A DNA stretch of 64,000 nt from Uloborus plumipes (GCA_038373865.1 JAXGGA010005868.1:1-64000); one strand, 5' to 3'. Shown: positions 1-11,662, counted from the stretch's first letter. The notes: a model not told the origin generated them from the letters alone. Program-made: numbers and translations.

Positions 1-542
1 GATAGTCACATTTTCATACCTTATTATACTTAACAGAATGTTTCCTGGACAAGCAAAGAATACATTCCGAGCAATGACGGGATCGATTACGTTATGATAC
101 ATTTTTGGTAATTATCTTGATGCATGACTTTGTTTGATTCTCCGATTGAACTGAAGTTGAAGTAGATGTGCCAAAAGAGTAGAGAATAGAGTCCTGCAAG
201 CCTGCGACTCTTTCTTGGCTCTCTTTGGAAGTTTCTTTGTTTCGTCAATATCCACTGCACCAATGGACATTAACCTAAAGGTCCCTTGATCAGAGAGAAA
301 TGGCATTTCTTTCAACGGAACTCTTTTCTCTTTAGGACATGCACATGAATACAAATCATTGCACTTACAAGCAGCTATTCACCAAATTCCAGGTAATATT
401 TACTCTTTTCTCCAATAGGTTGCAGGGCTGTCCAGCTTCGAGAGTTATTTCCGCCGGAAGTCTTCTTTCTATTGCTAGGTACGGGAGATTGCTTTGTTGA
501 CCTGCTATTTCATTAAAGTTTTTTGATTTATCAAAAATTTTA
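1..542. other. Unannotated left flank
   Basis: An AT-rich stretch without a recognised gene. A minus-strand open frame at 354-112 (80 codons, rich in Lys/Arg/Ser) has no domain I recognise and is not supported further. It lies directly upstream of the THAP-like exon but on the opposite strand. Confidence 0.4.
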
Positions 543-747
543 ATGGCTCTAAATTTTCGTAAGAAGAGTGGATGTTGTTTTGCTTTCGGGTGCAGCATGA
601 CGAAAGGCACAAATTTGCTGTCAGAAATAAGGATGTTCAAGTTTCCAAGGGATCCTGTTCGTCGAGCACAATGGGCCAATGCATTGAGGCGTAAAGATTG
701 ATACCCTACGAATAGCAGCGTATTATGCAGTAGACACTTCGTGGCAG
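543..747 (+). pseudogene. THAP-type zinc-finger exon with an internal stop
   Basis: From the ATG at 543 the frame encodes a THAP-like C2CH DNA-binding domain. It has CCFAFGC near the start, then a FKFPRDP block, RAQWANALRRKD, and finally LCSRHF, which supplies the last Cys and His. Spacing and order fit a THAP domain (C-x2/4-C, Pro of FPxDP, the first Trp, C-x2-H-F). The position where the family normally has a second Trp, just after RRKD, is a TGA at 699-701, so the domain cannot be translated whole. The frame ends at a good splice-donor sequence (GGCAG then GTATTT at 748), as expected of a first coding exon. THAP domains occur in host regulators and in P-element-type transposases and their domesticated copies. 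No downstream partner exon was recognised. The likeliest reading is a decayed transposase or THAP gene relic. A sequencing error at the TGA is the main alternative. Confidence 0.6.
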
Positions 748-1011
748 GTATTTATGAACTGGACATATTTCCCTCAATTCCAGCTTTGTATTTCTATTGA
801 AATGAGATGAGAATCGATACAAAATTGATTAGTAGAAAAGCTCGAACTGTACTTCATATTTTTCGCTTCCCAGTACGAATCATTAAGAGAGGTCATGGTT
901 TCGAACTCATAAAATGTCATCAGTAGCGGATTTTAAGGGCAGCCCCGACCCCTCCCAAAGTGATAAAAATAATATAACTTTCCATTAACACGTTGACTGC
1001 CGCGGCAATTT
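748..1011. other. AT-rich spacer
   Basis: No coding or repeat signal was recognised between the THAP-like exon donor and the minus-strand frame that follows. Confidence 0.4.
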
Positions 1012-1296
1012 TCAGAAATCTGGTTGAAAATGACAATTTGATTTAATCTCATTATGCAGTTCAAAACTCTTAATTCCAGTGCATAGTAACGCAGCCTTTG
1101 TGTAAACATTATTTTTGTTCACAAGATACTCATAAATGTCGATCATTAAGATCGCTGGCAATGACTGACTAAAGAAGAATCGTTTCCTTATATCTCTATC
1201 TAAAGGATCAGGAAGGTCACAGTCGTTAAAAGACAACCTCTGCAAATAGCGAAACTTATCGCTTTCATTTAATGCATTAAAATATGCGGAAGACAT
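1012..1296 (-). CDS. Possible N-terminal exon of a transposon-derived protein
   Basis: A 94-codon minus-strand frame starts with an ATG at 1296. It begins MSSAYFNALNESDKFRY, then has LPDPLDRD, then DIYEYLVNKNNVYTKAAL and KSFELHN. From memory, this resembles the N-terminus of uncharacterised arthropod and cnidarian transposon-linked proteins in which a DIYxYL segment is followed by YTKExLKAYKSLEAYN. The match is recalled, not computed. The C-terminal part after KSFELHN (to the TGA at 1012) no longer resembles that pattern, so it may be truncated or misspliced. Upstream on the same strand are a T-rich tract and a segment with TGACGTCA (around 1406), a possible promoter-like ATF/CREB site. Function is unknown. 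A chance frame cannot be excluded. Confidence 0.35.
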   Translation of the reverse strand: MSSAYFNALNESDKFRYLQRLSFNDCDLPDPLDRDIRKRFFFSQSLPAILMIDIYEYLVNKNNVYTKAALLCTGIKSFELHNEIKSNCHFQPDF

Positions 1297-1532
1297 TATA
1301 GCACTTTTGTAATAAAAAAAAAAAAAAAAAGCAATATCACCTGAACACTAAACACCAGTCTTTGCAATGAAGTTTCGCGCTTAACCGGAAACTCGATGCG
1401 AGCCTGTGACGTCATGTCCTCTGACGTAAGGGGTTTGTTTATTTTTTTTGGGGATATTTGGTGAACTGCAACCTCCTTAAATTTCACAAGTAGATCTCTT
1501 GTTTTCTCGTTGGTGTTTTTTTCTCGACTCTT

Positions 1533-1763
1533 TTAAGAACATAATTGGGCCGCATATTTTTTGCGATAAGTAAATCTCATTGTAATAACACGTTGTTCTG
1601 AAATTACCACAATGCTTGAGTCCTTATACAAGTTTACTATCTTTCTTGCTACACGATCAGCAATAATCGTGAAGCTAGTCTCCTTATTACTAGTCATCTC
1701 CGAAGAAAATATTCGTCTCTCATGAGTACAACATTTTATAACATCTCCATAGGTTGGAAGCAT
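1533..1763 (-). CDS. Possible transposon-protein fragment (LPTYGDV frame)
   Basis: A 76-codon minus-strand frame. It begins MLPTYGDVIKCC, continues through KETSFTIIADRVARKIVNLY and ends with SEQRVITMRFTYRKKY. The pattern of a PxYxDV start, a middle helix, a 'conditioned on I-x-R-I' stretch and a basic YxxKY end recalls the N-terminal segment of uncharacterised transposon-derived proteins of arthropods. This is recalled similarity only. It is on the same strand as the frame at 1296-1012 and 5' of it, so both might be pieces of one broken element, although a T-rich and CRE-like stretch lies between them. Confidence 0.3.
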   Translation of the reverse strand: MLPTYGDVIKCCTHERRIFSSEMTSNKETSFTIIADRVARKIVNLYKDSSIVVISEQRVITMRFTYRKKYAAQLCS

Positions 1764-1909
1764 GCAGCCAAAGTCTTTAGCATACCCAAAAATTGCCCAT
1801 TTAGAAACATCTCTTGGGGAAAAAAAAAGAGCTTTTCGATTTTGACAGATTGCAATAATACGAAAAACACGCCAAACGTCTTCGAACCAATATTTAAAAC
1901 CCTTGACTC

Positions 1910-3593
1910 AGTGGCATCTTGATAGCTCAAATAATTGCTGAATTATGCGAAGTTGAAATTCCAGTCAAATTTTTTTTCTCAATTTTGTCTCAATTTCACA
2001 GGGTAATATCTCAAAAGGGTCATCTTGAATTTTCATTTTCTTTACATCATTGGAAAGAACACTTTTCTTAACTAAAGAACGTTGGTGTTATTTTTGAGAC
2101 AAACTAGTTTCAAAGGGATATTGCAGATCAAAAATGTGTACGTCATTCAACGTGAAATGTAAGAAAAAAAGGCATAGACCTTAAAAGTTCATGTCAATTT
2201 GTTCTACTAAAATTTACAGGAGCTACTGTACTTATGTTCTGATGAAAAAAAACTTTTTTTACATATTTTTGAACTTTAGTTTTTGTGTGCGCATCCCTAA
2301 AAACTTAAGAAATGGCAAAAAATAAAGTTTCGTTTTTGACAAAAAGAACTATTTTTTGATCGCTGCTATAAGAACTTGAGTCTTTTCTTACTGTATAACA
2401 TTTGTTCGCGAAACCTCCGTCGCATCTGCGCACGCGCCAAGTCTCTTCTGACTGTCTCGAAATAGGGGGGAAATGCAACGAGGAAGTAACAAGCGAGAAA
2501 AAATGGAAGGCATCGGGAAGTGCGCATCCTGAACCTATCTCCCCTTTTTCAAATGGAAGCGTTCGTGGCTGCCAGGCGCACAATACGCGAACAGACAGTA
2601 TGTGTTATTTTAAAGCTCTTGAAACAGAATTTCGGATGATATGTCACTTGGCAAGGTTGTAAGTCATTATTATTTTAAGGTCATAAAAAGCATTTTCCCA
2701 TTTTTCATCATTTTTCTTCATGGGCTCATTGCAATCAAAGGCTGAATATGTAGACACATCCTCGGCAGTATAAAGAATGGATTTTCAATTACTACTTATC
2801 ACATTTTCAATTACTATTGTTGTCATTTACATGGAGGAAATAATCGCAACATTCAACTCTATCGAAAACTTTCGTTATTGTTTTTTAAAATAATGTCTTT
2901 GCAGTACCATAATAAATATTTTTTACCACATACACGCAATATTAATAGTTTTATTTATGTATTTGTCCTATTTATTAATTATTTTTATTTTTGATTTTTG
3001 AAAAAAAAAAAAAAGTTTTCATGACTTTAAAATATTAATGACCTACAACCTTGCCAAGTGACATGTCATCCGAAATTCTGTTTCAAGAGCTTTAAAATAA
3101 CACATAGGAAAAGAGTCAAGCTCTTATAGCAGCGACCAAAAAATAATTCTTTTTGTTGACAACGAAACTTTATTTTTTGCCCTTTCTTGAGTTTTTACGG
3201 ATGCGCACACAAAAACTAAAATTCAAAAATATCTAAAAAAAAAAAAAGTTTTGTTTTCATCAGAACATCAGTACAATAGCTCCTATAAATTTTAATAGAA
3301 CAAATTGACATAAACTTTTAATATGTCTTTTTTTCTTTCATTTCACGTGGAATGACGAACACATTTTTGATCTGCAATACCCCTTTGAAACTAATTTGTC
3401 TCAAAAATAAAACCAACGTTTTTTAGTTAAGAAAAGTGTGTTCTTTCCAATGATGTAAAGAAAATTGAAATTCAAGATGACCCTTTTGAGATATTGCCCT
3501 GTGAACTTGAGACAAAATTTAGGAAAAAAAAATTGACTGGAATTTCAACTTGCATAATTCAGCAATTATTTGAGCTATCAAGATGCCACTTGC
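1910..3593. repeat. 1.7-kb inverted repeat (long hairpin)
   Basis: The left arm (about 1910-2690) reads as the reverse complement of the right arm (about 3015-3593), around a loop of about 325 bp. Anchors include AGTGGCATCTTGATAGCTC at 1911 and its complement ending at 3593, and CTTGGCAAGGTTGTA at 2648 with its complement at about 3043. Arms differ by scattered substitutions, so the duplication is not recent. The left arm is longer because of the insertion at 2391-2598. No coding potential was recognised in either arm. Confidence 0.85.
2391..2598. mobile_element. 208-bp TA-flanked MITE in the left hairpin arm
   Basis: Bounded by TA at 2389-2390 and 2599-2600. The ends are inverted: the left has CTGTATAACATTTGTTCGCG and the right complement begins CTGTCTGTTCGCG. 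The interior is notably GC-richer (GCGCACGCGCC). The right hairpin arm carries the uninterrupted site at about 3105, with a single TA, so the boundary and the TA duplication are directly supported. Tc1/mariner-like by target site. Confidence 0.8.
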
Positions 3594-4049
3594 ACACCTT
3601 TTGGACATACTAACAGGCTACAAACAAGGAAAAACTTAGCTTCATAATGTCATTCTCTCAGCAGATACAAGCTGATAACGTATGGTCAAAATTTGCCGAA
3701 TTACGGTTTTTTACTAACTTTGGCAGCAAATTGTAAAATTCTACAATGCATTGAGCTTTTGTTACACAAGTAGGCTATTCTACCTTAAACAGTGGTCAGA
3801 ATCACCAAATTTGAGCCTGATAATTGTCTTAGGTCGCGAGTAATAGAAGCACAAACTTGACGATTTGATAATTTTTTTCACAACACGAAAAAAAGGCTTT
3901 TACAAAATAATTTTAATTGGCTGAACCATTGGGTTTACGGAGCTATAATTTGGTATGGCTTCATGCAAGTCTTATATGTACATCCAAAAAAAAAATCATC
4001 AAAATCGGAGGGGGTCGAGTGGGGATTTTCTAGAAATTTGGGACACTAC
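3594..4049. other. AT-rich, no feature recognised
   Basis: No gene, terminal repeat or tandem repeat recognised. Confidence 0.4.
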
Positions 4050-4395
4050 CCTGCTAAAAATGACACGTAGAGATCAATAGAAAAATCTATTGATATCGGT
4101 AGTGTTCTATTGATATGAATTGATTTTTATAGATGTCTCTAATGGTATCGATAGAAGCTATTAATACCTGTAGCCTATTGATCATAACCTCAATGGATAT
4201 CCATAGAAGCCCTATAGACATCAATAGAAATTTGGTCAGTAGGAAAGCATTTCAATGGATATCAATAGAAGCTTTATAGATATCGATAGAAATCTGGTCA
4301 GTAGGATACTGATCCCAATGGATATCACTTAAAGCTTTAATTGACATCAATAGAAATCCGATAGGTTATACTAATTCCAATTGATATCTGTAGAA
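4050..4395. repeat. ATCAATAGA minisatellite-like MITE (partial)
   Basis: Starts with CTGCTAAAAATGACACGTAG, the same terminal sequence as the element at 10306-10704. It continues as a degenerate tandem of GATATC(A/G)ATAGA-type 12-mers. No matching right terminus was found, so this looks like one half of the element. Confidence 0.6.
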
Positions 4396-4785
4396 ATGAA
4401 ATCATTAAGTTTAAACTTAAGTAGTAAGTCTCGGTAAAATTAGTGAGCTAGGAAAGCTATTAATAATAATAATAAAAAAAAGCAGATGATTTTAAACTTT
4501 GTAAATAAAGATAACTATAATTTTAAAATAATAAACTTCGACTGAAATTTTAACTGATAAAATTTCTGACTTTTTAAAATCTGATATTACAGATTCATAG
4601 ATTATGCTAGTCATTTTTTTTCCTTTATGTTTGAAAAAAAATCAATAGTGTTCTTTCAAATCATCACAGACATATGGTTCAACCATTCATTTCAAAGCTA
4701 TTTTTTAAAAAAGATAATTAAAGAAAACACATTTTTATTCTTTAAACTGGATACAAAAAAAATTGGCATCTTCATGTGTAAATTG
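4396..4785. other. AT-rich, no feature recognised
   Basis: Very AT-rich. The short plus-strand frame at 4627 runs into the neighbouring transposon and is not a credible gene. Confidence 0.4.
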
Positions 4786-4787
4786 TA

Positions 4788-6402
4788 CAGTCATAGAAAA
4801 AAAAAACGAAACACTCGCTCGTATTCGAAGACTATTAACACTAGAGACACGTGTAATATGTTATTTTTTCAGGAATAATGTGCTCTATACATTTCTATTA
4901 GTAAATTGTTGTTAAGGGGTCCTCTTCATATAAAAATCGGCATCAACTGTAAAATTTTCTACGAAAACCCTCCTTTTATATCGCATATTTGTGATCAGCA
5001 ACATCATTTAACTTTGTATACCAAATCGTTTTAAATTTGCTCCAGCCGTTGCTTCACAATTAAACTGAGAAAAAACCGTCCCGTAATGTTAAAAATATTT
5101 TTGATACTTGGGCATATAATACCTAAACCGCGATAGGTACGGCAAAGTTTGTTTTTTTATATTAAAGTATGAACCAACCCAACAATAAAAACGTCATTGA
5201 CTTTCTTCTCAGATAAAATTTTGAATTTTTTATGAATTATGAAATTAATATTTGAAAAAAATGATGATCTGGAACCATATAATATTTTGATGGAGAAACA
5301 ATCTAGAAGGGGTTTCAAAGGTGAATCCAAAATGGGAGCTCAAAATATCCAGTAGTTTTTAAGATATGCTAAAAGAACCATTTTTAGGGACCATATACTG
5401 TGCAAACTGAAACAATAGCGGGGAATTTCTATGCAAAGAAAGAGGAATATGCTTATCCACCAGTTGCAGAACATGCTCAGCGTTTTTATATACGAGTAGT
5501 ATTTAGTTTTCAACAGTTATAATATGTTGAAGGTGAAACGGTTAATAAAACTGCTGAGTATATTTTAAAACTGGTAGACAATCCAATTTTTTGTCTATTA
5601 GTGAGAAGTCTGCATTTTTGCAACATGTAGCAATTCAGAAAACTTTTTACGTGGAAACTTTATTTTCATGGAAAACTGTGGTATCTCGGGAGGCTATTTG
5701 GAATATTTTGTAACGATTAGACGTTTTTTAAATTCTGAGCCACGGTTTTAACAATTTTGCCAATCCTAATACAGTAGTTTATGTAAATACAAGAGGTTGC
5801 TTTTAAGTTGTAACCTCTCTCCAGAAGGTGTGTGCTGCATGGGTTAGTGCGTACCGAAAAGTATGCATCTATCTTTGTTGAATCAAAAGGATAGAGTGTT
5901 GCATTTTTACCTTGAACTCTACACAGTAGGGATTTCTCTTCCAAAATTTCAAAAAATGTTATAACTTTAACAAAATCCGAGAATTTTTAATTAATTACGA
6001 AAAGCAAACATGTTATTGCAAGTAGCTTTAGGTAATTTAATCGAAAAAATATGATTTGTCAACTCTTTGTAAATTTCGACCTTGAAAGTATCATTCTAAA
6101 TGTGGTGGTGGTCCCTAAATCTTTGGTCGGTCATGACTTTTGTTCTACTGGTCCTAAAGTGATGCCGCTTGATACCCAGCGAACTTTTGGCCCTCCGTAC
6201 CTAATTATGTAACCAAATGTAGGGGTTCCCATTTGAAAATTCAGACTTTGAGTTCATTTCACTTTGTATATAGCCCCTTATCCAAACTTACTCACATAGT
6301 TTTAAAGAAGACTTAAATCCATGTCAGAAGACACCTTTCTTTTGTTCTTGGCAAGTATAGCAGCCGAATAATTCAGAGTGTTTCGTTTTTTTTCTATGAC
6401 TG
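4788..6402 (+). mobile_element. 1.6-kb TA-flanked TIR element, copy 1
   Basis: Flanked by TA at 4786-4787 and 6403-6404. The left terminus is CAGTCATAGAAAAAAAAAAC and the right terminus is its complement (TTTCTATGACTG), with the inverted match continuing into GAAACACTC. A CAGT start and a TA target fit the Tc1/mariner/pogo group. About 1615 bp. Neither strand shows a transposase-like frame, so it is probably non-autonomous or fully decayed. It is nearly identical over its length to the copies at 6584 and 30558. Confidence 0.9.
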
Positions 6403-6583
6403 TACATTGTGCGCATTGTGAAAAATGGAGCATTTGAAGTTCCATAAATAAGTTTGTCTTTAATCAAGGAATCATTATTTTGAGGGTCTTTTCCATACAT
6501 TTCCATGTGATGCATAATGAGTCTCGATGCATATCCATTAAAATTTGAGACTTTAATGTAGTGTCATGCTCTTATACAATGTA

Positions 6584-8193
6584 CAGTCATAGAAAAAAAA
6601 AACAAAACACTCGCTCGTATTCGAAGACTATTAACACTAGAGACACGTGTAATATGTTATGTTTTCAGGAATAATGTGCTCTATAAATTTCTATTGGTAA
6701 ATTGTTGTTAAGGGGTCGTCTTCATATAAAAATCGGCATCAACTTTAAAATTTTCTATGAAAACCCCCCTTTTTTATCGCATATTTGTGATCAGCAACAT
6801 CATTTAACTTTGTATACCAAATCGTTTTAAATTTGCTCCAGCCGTTGCTTCACAATTGAACTGAGAAAAAACCGTCCCGTAATGTTAAAAATATTTTTGA
6901 TACTTGGGCATATAATACCTAAACCACGATAGGTACGGCAAAGTTTGTTTTTTTATATCAAAGTATGAACCAACCCAACAATAGAAACGTCATTGACTTC
7001 CTCTCAGATAAAATTTTGAATTTTTTATGAATTTTGAAATTAATATTTGAAAAAATGATGATCTGGAACCATATAATATTTTGATAGAGAAACAATCTAG
7101 AAGGGGTTTCAAATGAGAATCCAAAATGGGAGCTCAAAATATCCAGTAGTTTTTGAGATATGCTAAAAGAACCATTTTTAGGGACCATATACAACTGTGC
7201 AAACTGAAACAATAGCAGGGAATTTCTATGCAAAGAAAGAGGAATATGCTTATCCACCAGTTGCAGAACATGCTCAGCGTTTTTATATACTATTTAGTTT
7301 TCAACAGTTATAATATGTTGAAAGCGAAACGCTAATAAAACTGCTGAGTATATTTTAAAACTGGTAGACAATCATATTTTTTTTTGTTCATTAGTCAGAA
7401 GTCTGCATTCGTGCAACATGTAGCAATTCAGAAAACTTTTTACGTGGCCACTTGATTTTCATGGAAAAGTGTCTCGGAAGGTTATTTGGAATAATTTGTG
7501 AAGATTAGACGTTTTTTTAAATTCTGAGCCACGGTTTTAACATTTTTGCCAATCCTTATACAGTAGTTTATATAAATACAAGAGGTTACTTTTAAGTTGT
7601 AACCCTCTCCAAAAGATGCGTGCTGCAACGGTTAGTGCGTAGCTAAAAATATGCATTCATCTTTGTTTAATTAAAAAGATAGAATGTTGCGTTTTTCCCT
7701 TGAACTCTACACAGTAGGGTGTTCTCTTCCAAATTTCAAAAAAATATTATAACTTTAACAAAACCCGAGAATTTTTAATTAATTACGAAAAGCAAACGTA
7801 TTATTGCGAGTAGCTTTAGGTAATTTAATCGAAAAAATATGATTTGTCTACTCTTTGTAAATTTCGACCTTGAAAGTAGCCTTTTAAATGTGGTGGTGGT
7901 CCCTAAATCTTTGGTCGGTCATAACTTTTGTTCTACTGGTCCTAAAGTGATGCCGCTTGGTACCCAGCGTACTTTTGGCCCTCCGCACCTAATTATGTAA
8001 CCAAATGTAGGGGTTCCCATTTGAAAATTCAGACTTTGAGTTCATTTCACTATGTATATAGCCCCTTATCAAAATTTTACTCACATAGTTTTAAAGAAGA
8101 CTTTAATCCATGTCAGAAGACACCTTTCTTTTGTTCTTGGCAAGTATAGCAGCTGAATAATTCAGAGTGTTTCGTTTTTTTTTTCTATGACTG
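6584..8193 (+). mobile_element. 1.6-kb TA-flanked TIR element, copy 2
   Basis: Same orientation as copy 1 and only about 180 bp after it. TA at 6582-6583 and 8194-8195, 1610 bp. It differs from copy 1 by small indels (for example a missing segment near 7459 in the GGAAAACTGTGGTATC region) and scattered substitutions. A minus-strand 99-codon frame inside (7257-6958) is not conserved in the other copies and is not called. Confidence 0.9.
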
Positions 8194-8389
8194 TACATAA
8201 TCTTTATGTTGTGGCTAATTAATACTATTACGTATAAACAGATAAATTCACTTTATCTACCAGTTTGTTGGCTATCTTAGCTACATTAAGAAGATTTTTG
8301 CCTCCGACTCGATCATTGGCTATTCCTAACTGTAGGGGCCCCAATAAGAGGGTGAAACTGCCATCGTAGGATGCTATGATCGAGCTGTG
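8194..8389. other. Spacer between TIR element and hAT element
   Basis: Unique-looking sequence that ends in the hAT target site. Confidence 0.4.
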
Positions 8390-8461
8390 GGTGCATTTAG
8401 AGATGGGAAAAGTAGTTCCAGTTCCACTTGGCGGAACAGGTTCAAAACCTGCTCCTGCTCC

Positions 8462-8530
8462 GGACCCCCCCCCCCCAAAAAAAAAAAAATTGGGGGGGGG
8501 AGGAACACAACCAAAAAAAAAAAAAAAAGC
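8462..8530. repeat. Homopolymer cluster (C/A/G)
   Basis: Runs of C, A, G and A follow one another within about 70 bp inside the hAT element. Low complexity; assembly length here is unreliable. Confidence 0.8.
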
Positions 8531-9111
8531 TTTTTGACAAGTTCATATAATTATATATCAGTGCGTCTTTAAAAGATATTTTTCTTCCAAAAAAAAAAAA
8601 AAATCGGTCTTTTTTCCCGATGTGAGATCGAATTTACATTTTTTTTTTCTCAATTTCTGATTGATATTCGGTTGACACGCATTGCATTTAATTGCGGTGT
8701 ATGTATAGCAGAATTTTACTACTCGAAAATTTTTTTCTCACAGACATTAATTTATTCTGATTGCAAAGCTGCATCGCACACACATTAATAGTAGTGGATA
8801 CCAATTTTACAGTAAGAAAAATTTGATATTCAAGCATATGCAGAGTGACAATTATGAATCCGCAATTGACAGACAGAATTGATAATTATGTTATTAGCGA
8901 ATGCAAAAAGGAAACACTAAACATGCGGGGAAATATTGCTTTATTCAAACAAACATGTAAAACATATTAGAAAAGCATCATCCCCCACAAACACACCATG
9001 ACGAATACAATATAATTTTCCATGGTATAAAATGTTTTAAAACTAGTAACTTTAGTTTTTGAACTGCATATGGTCATATCCTTCAACTGCATCCATCTAA
9101 ATTGCTATAAA

Positions 9112-9267
9112 CAGGGCCCGATTAAAATATCATGGGGCCCTAGGCCAAATACTTTTTTGGGGCCTCTGTACTGAGGCTTTACAATTTTAGGCATTGACTA
9201 CAGCAATTTTAGTCATTTGGGGGCACAAGGCCATGGCCTAGTTGGCCTATTCAGTAATCAGGCCCTG
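9112..9267. mobile_element. 156-bp hAT MITE (CAGGGCC ends)
   Basis: Inverted ends CAGGGCCCGATTA / complement of CAGGGCCTGATTA, flanked by 8-bp near-identical direct repeats (GCTATAAA at 9104-9111, GTTATAAA at 9268-9275). Nested within the larger hAT element, so it inserted later. Confidence 0.8.
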
Positions 9268-10305
9268 GTTATAAAGTATGCAAACTCAATGTAAAATGGT
9301 ACCAAGAAACCGGAAGGGGGGGGGAATACCCCTGCACCGACCTCCTAAATGACGGACCTAATGACCCCTCTAAATGAAATTAATCTCGAAATTTATGAGT
9401 TTTACGTATTCTTTCGTACTGACCGCCGATTGCAATATTACTTCTACTCTTTTACAAACCAAAGTGATTTTATTCAATGTTGTACATTAATGTCGTTTTT
9501 TTTTTCCCCAGAAATAATTTAAAAGAAATTATTTTTGTTGTGGAGAAATGAATAAAAAAAATAATGGTATATGGTCATCATCATTGTCCTTTTGGGAATT
9601 GCATGCCTTTCCTCTACCCCCTCTAATCCGCCAGTCAGGCCGTTTCTATTTTATCAAAAGATAACTAAAACCATCCCCAAATAACGGGCCTGAATAACGC
9701 GAAACAGAGCAATATCGCCATGAAAATCTAAGCACTGAACCTGTTCCGAAGAACAGGTCCGACCTGCTGGAACTGTTCCACTATTAAATCCTCGCTGCTG
9801 ATAGGTTAAATCGGAACTGATTACGTAAATAGGTGCAAAGAACAACTCCGAACCGCTGGATCTGCTCCACCATCAAATCCTGTCTGCTGATTGGTTGAAT
9901 CGGAACTGATTACGTAAACAGGTGCAAAGAACAGCTCCGGGATCAGACACTCGGAACAGATTGCGTCATGATGAAATACTCAACGCTGATTGGTGGTAGC
10001 GGAACAGGTCCCCTCGGAGCAGGTTCGAAGAACCGCTCCGGAAGTGATCGGAATTTGGTAGTTGCCTTTCTAAAAAGCTCTCGTACGATAACAGATGGCG
10101 CTGCCGCCTCTCGGAGCTATCTGTTCCGATCCACTTCCGGAACTGCCAGTTCCGACTCCGGCTGTGGAACAGGTTCAAAATCACAGCTCCGGGATCTTTT
10201 ACCCATCTCTAGGTGCATTCACTTTAACATATATGACTTTTGTTCTGCTGGATATTTTGCACGCCACTTGTGCAATGACACACCACCTTGTTTGAGTAGT
10301 TCTAT

Positions 10306-10704
10306 CCCTAGTAAAAATGACCCATAGAGATCAATAGAAAGAATTTGTATGGGGGAAATGGGTTACGGATATCAGTAACGAACAAAACAAGATCCATAGC
10401 ATCTTTCAGTGATATCAATAGAACAAAACCGTAGGATTTATAGATATCAATAAAGATCCATAGCATCATAGAATTAAAAAAAAATGTACGGGAAATGGCC
10501 AACGGATATCAATAGAGCTAAATCAGTAGAGGTCTATTGATATCAGTAGAATAAAACCGTAGAATCTATGAATATCAATAGAGATCCATAGTATCTTGCT
10601 CAGCTGATATCAGTGGACCTCTACTGATTTAGCTCTATTGATATCCGTTGGCCATTTCCACGTACAATTTTTTTTATTGATCTCTACGTGTCATTTTTAG
10701 CAGG
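10306..10704. mobile_element. About 400-bp MITE of 12-bp GATATCAATAGA repeats
   Basis: Inverted termini CTAGTAAAAATGACCCATAG and the complement of CTGCTAAAAATGACACGTAG at 10704. The whole interior is built from GATATCAATAGA-like units in both orientations, and the block around 10500-10540 is inverted at 10612-10655. Same family as the half-copy at 4050. Confidence 0.75.
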
Positions 10705-11605
10705 AAGACATGGAATCACCCTATACTTACTTCACGCTTATTTCTCATTTAATAAGTGTAATGCGAAGAAATATTTTTCTTTTATTATTTTTAAATATAT
10801 TTAGCATAGTTTTGATTTTTAATTAAAATTCTGAGCTTGCAAAAATCGGAAATCAGTGTGACAAAAGGCTTACTTATTGATTACTATACTTATTTCATAT
10901 TTATTTCTCTCATATATACTAAAAACATCATTCATCATAATTATGTAGATTGCCGGAGCGCTTTGTTAATCAGGATATTTTCTCATACTTATTTTGCGAT
11001 TCCACAAAATGAGTAAGAACCATAAGTTCTGACTTAGATAAAAAATGTGTTTCTAAATTTATAATTGAAGAACACTTAAATTGTATACAATGAAATGTAT
11101 ATACATGTTTAATTTTATTTCATGTTCACTAATTAAAAGATGTGCCATATAATTTTAATATAATGGATGGATTAAAACTAATTGCTATGCTCATTTAAAA
11201 TTTCAATGTTGTTCGTGTTTCAAAAATGAACCAATTTGAATTTCTAAAAATGTCTTGTTACATTACTATTTGTTAGTAAAGAAGCATTTTCATGAAGAAA
11301 AATGCTTCTTGATTCTTTAAACGATGTATAAACCATGAACTATGATCTTTGACTTCTCAATAAATTTAATTTCCTTTTCCTGAAGATACTGTTCTGAAAA
11401 TTTCGTTGATAAAATTGTTAATGCGAATTTTTTAAGAATTTTTTTCAAAATCTAGTTGCTTTTTTGCGTATGATTATCTTTTGAGATGAAAATCGTAGGT
11501 GAGCAATGATCCTGTTACTAGATTAAAATGTTGATCAAGGAGTATGATTTTCCAGCACTCTTCGTTGCTCAGACTAATAATAAATAGTCTATGTACGTTT
11601 AAATA
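10705..11605. other. AT-rich, no feature recognised
   Basis: No gene or repeat recognised. Local low-complexity runs only. Confidence 0.4.
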
Positions 11606-11662
11606 AAGGGGGGCGGCGAATTGAAGATCCGCCCCGGGCGGCAGAAGCTGTAGCTACGCCAC
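11606..11662 (-). mobile_element. Terminus of a hAT-like element
   Basis: On the minus strand the end reads CAGTGGCGTAGCTACAGC, followed by a GC-rich stretch. This is the CAGTGGCG start common to many animal hAT MITEs. No opposite terminus was found, so only one end is called. Confidence 0.5.

Larger units (their letters stand above)
8398..10211. mobile_element. hAT-type element with perfect 8-bp target duplication
   Basis: The direct repeat GGTGCATT occurs at 8390-8397 and 10212-10219, immediately outside inverted termini TAGAGATGGG / CCCATCTCTA. An 8-bp duplication and short TIRs are diagnostic of hAT elements. Both subterminal regions carry repeated GGAACAGGTTC / CAGCTCCGG-type motifs (8430-8465; 9720-10195), typical of transposase-binding subterminal repeats. 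No hAT transposase frame is visible, so it is non-autonomous. A second hAT MITE lies inside at 9112-9267. Confidence 0.9.

Noticed and set aside
365..679. 104-codon minus-strand frame
   Set aside because: It is the antisense shadow of the THAP-like exon.
8387..8572. 61-codon frame with poly-Pro/Lys
   Set aside because: Generated by C, A and G homopolymers inside the hAT element.
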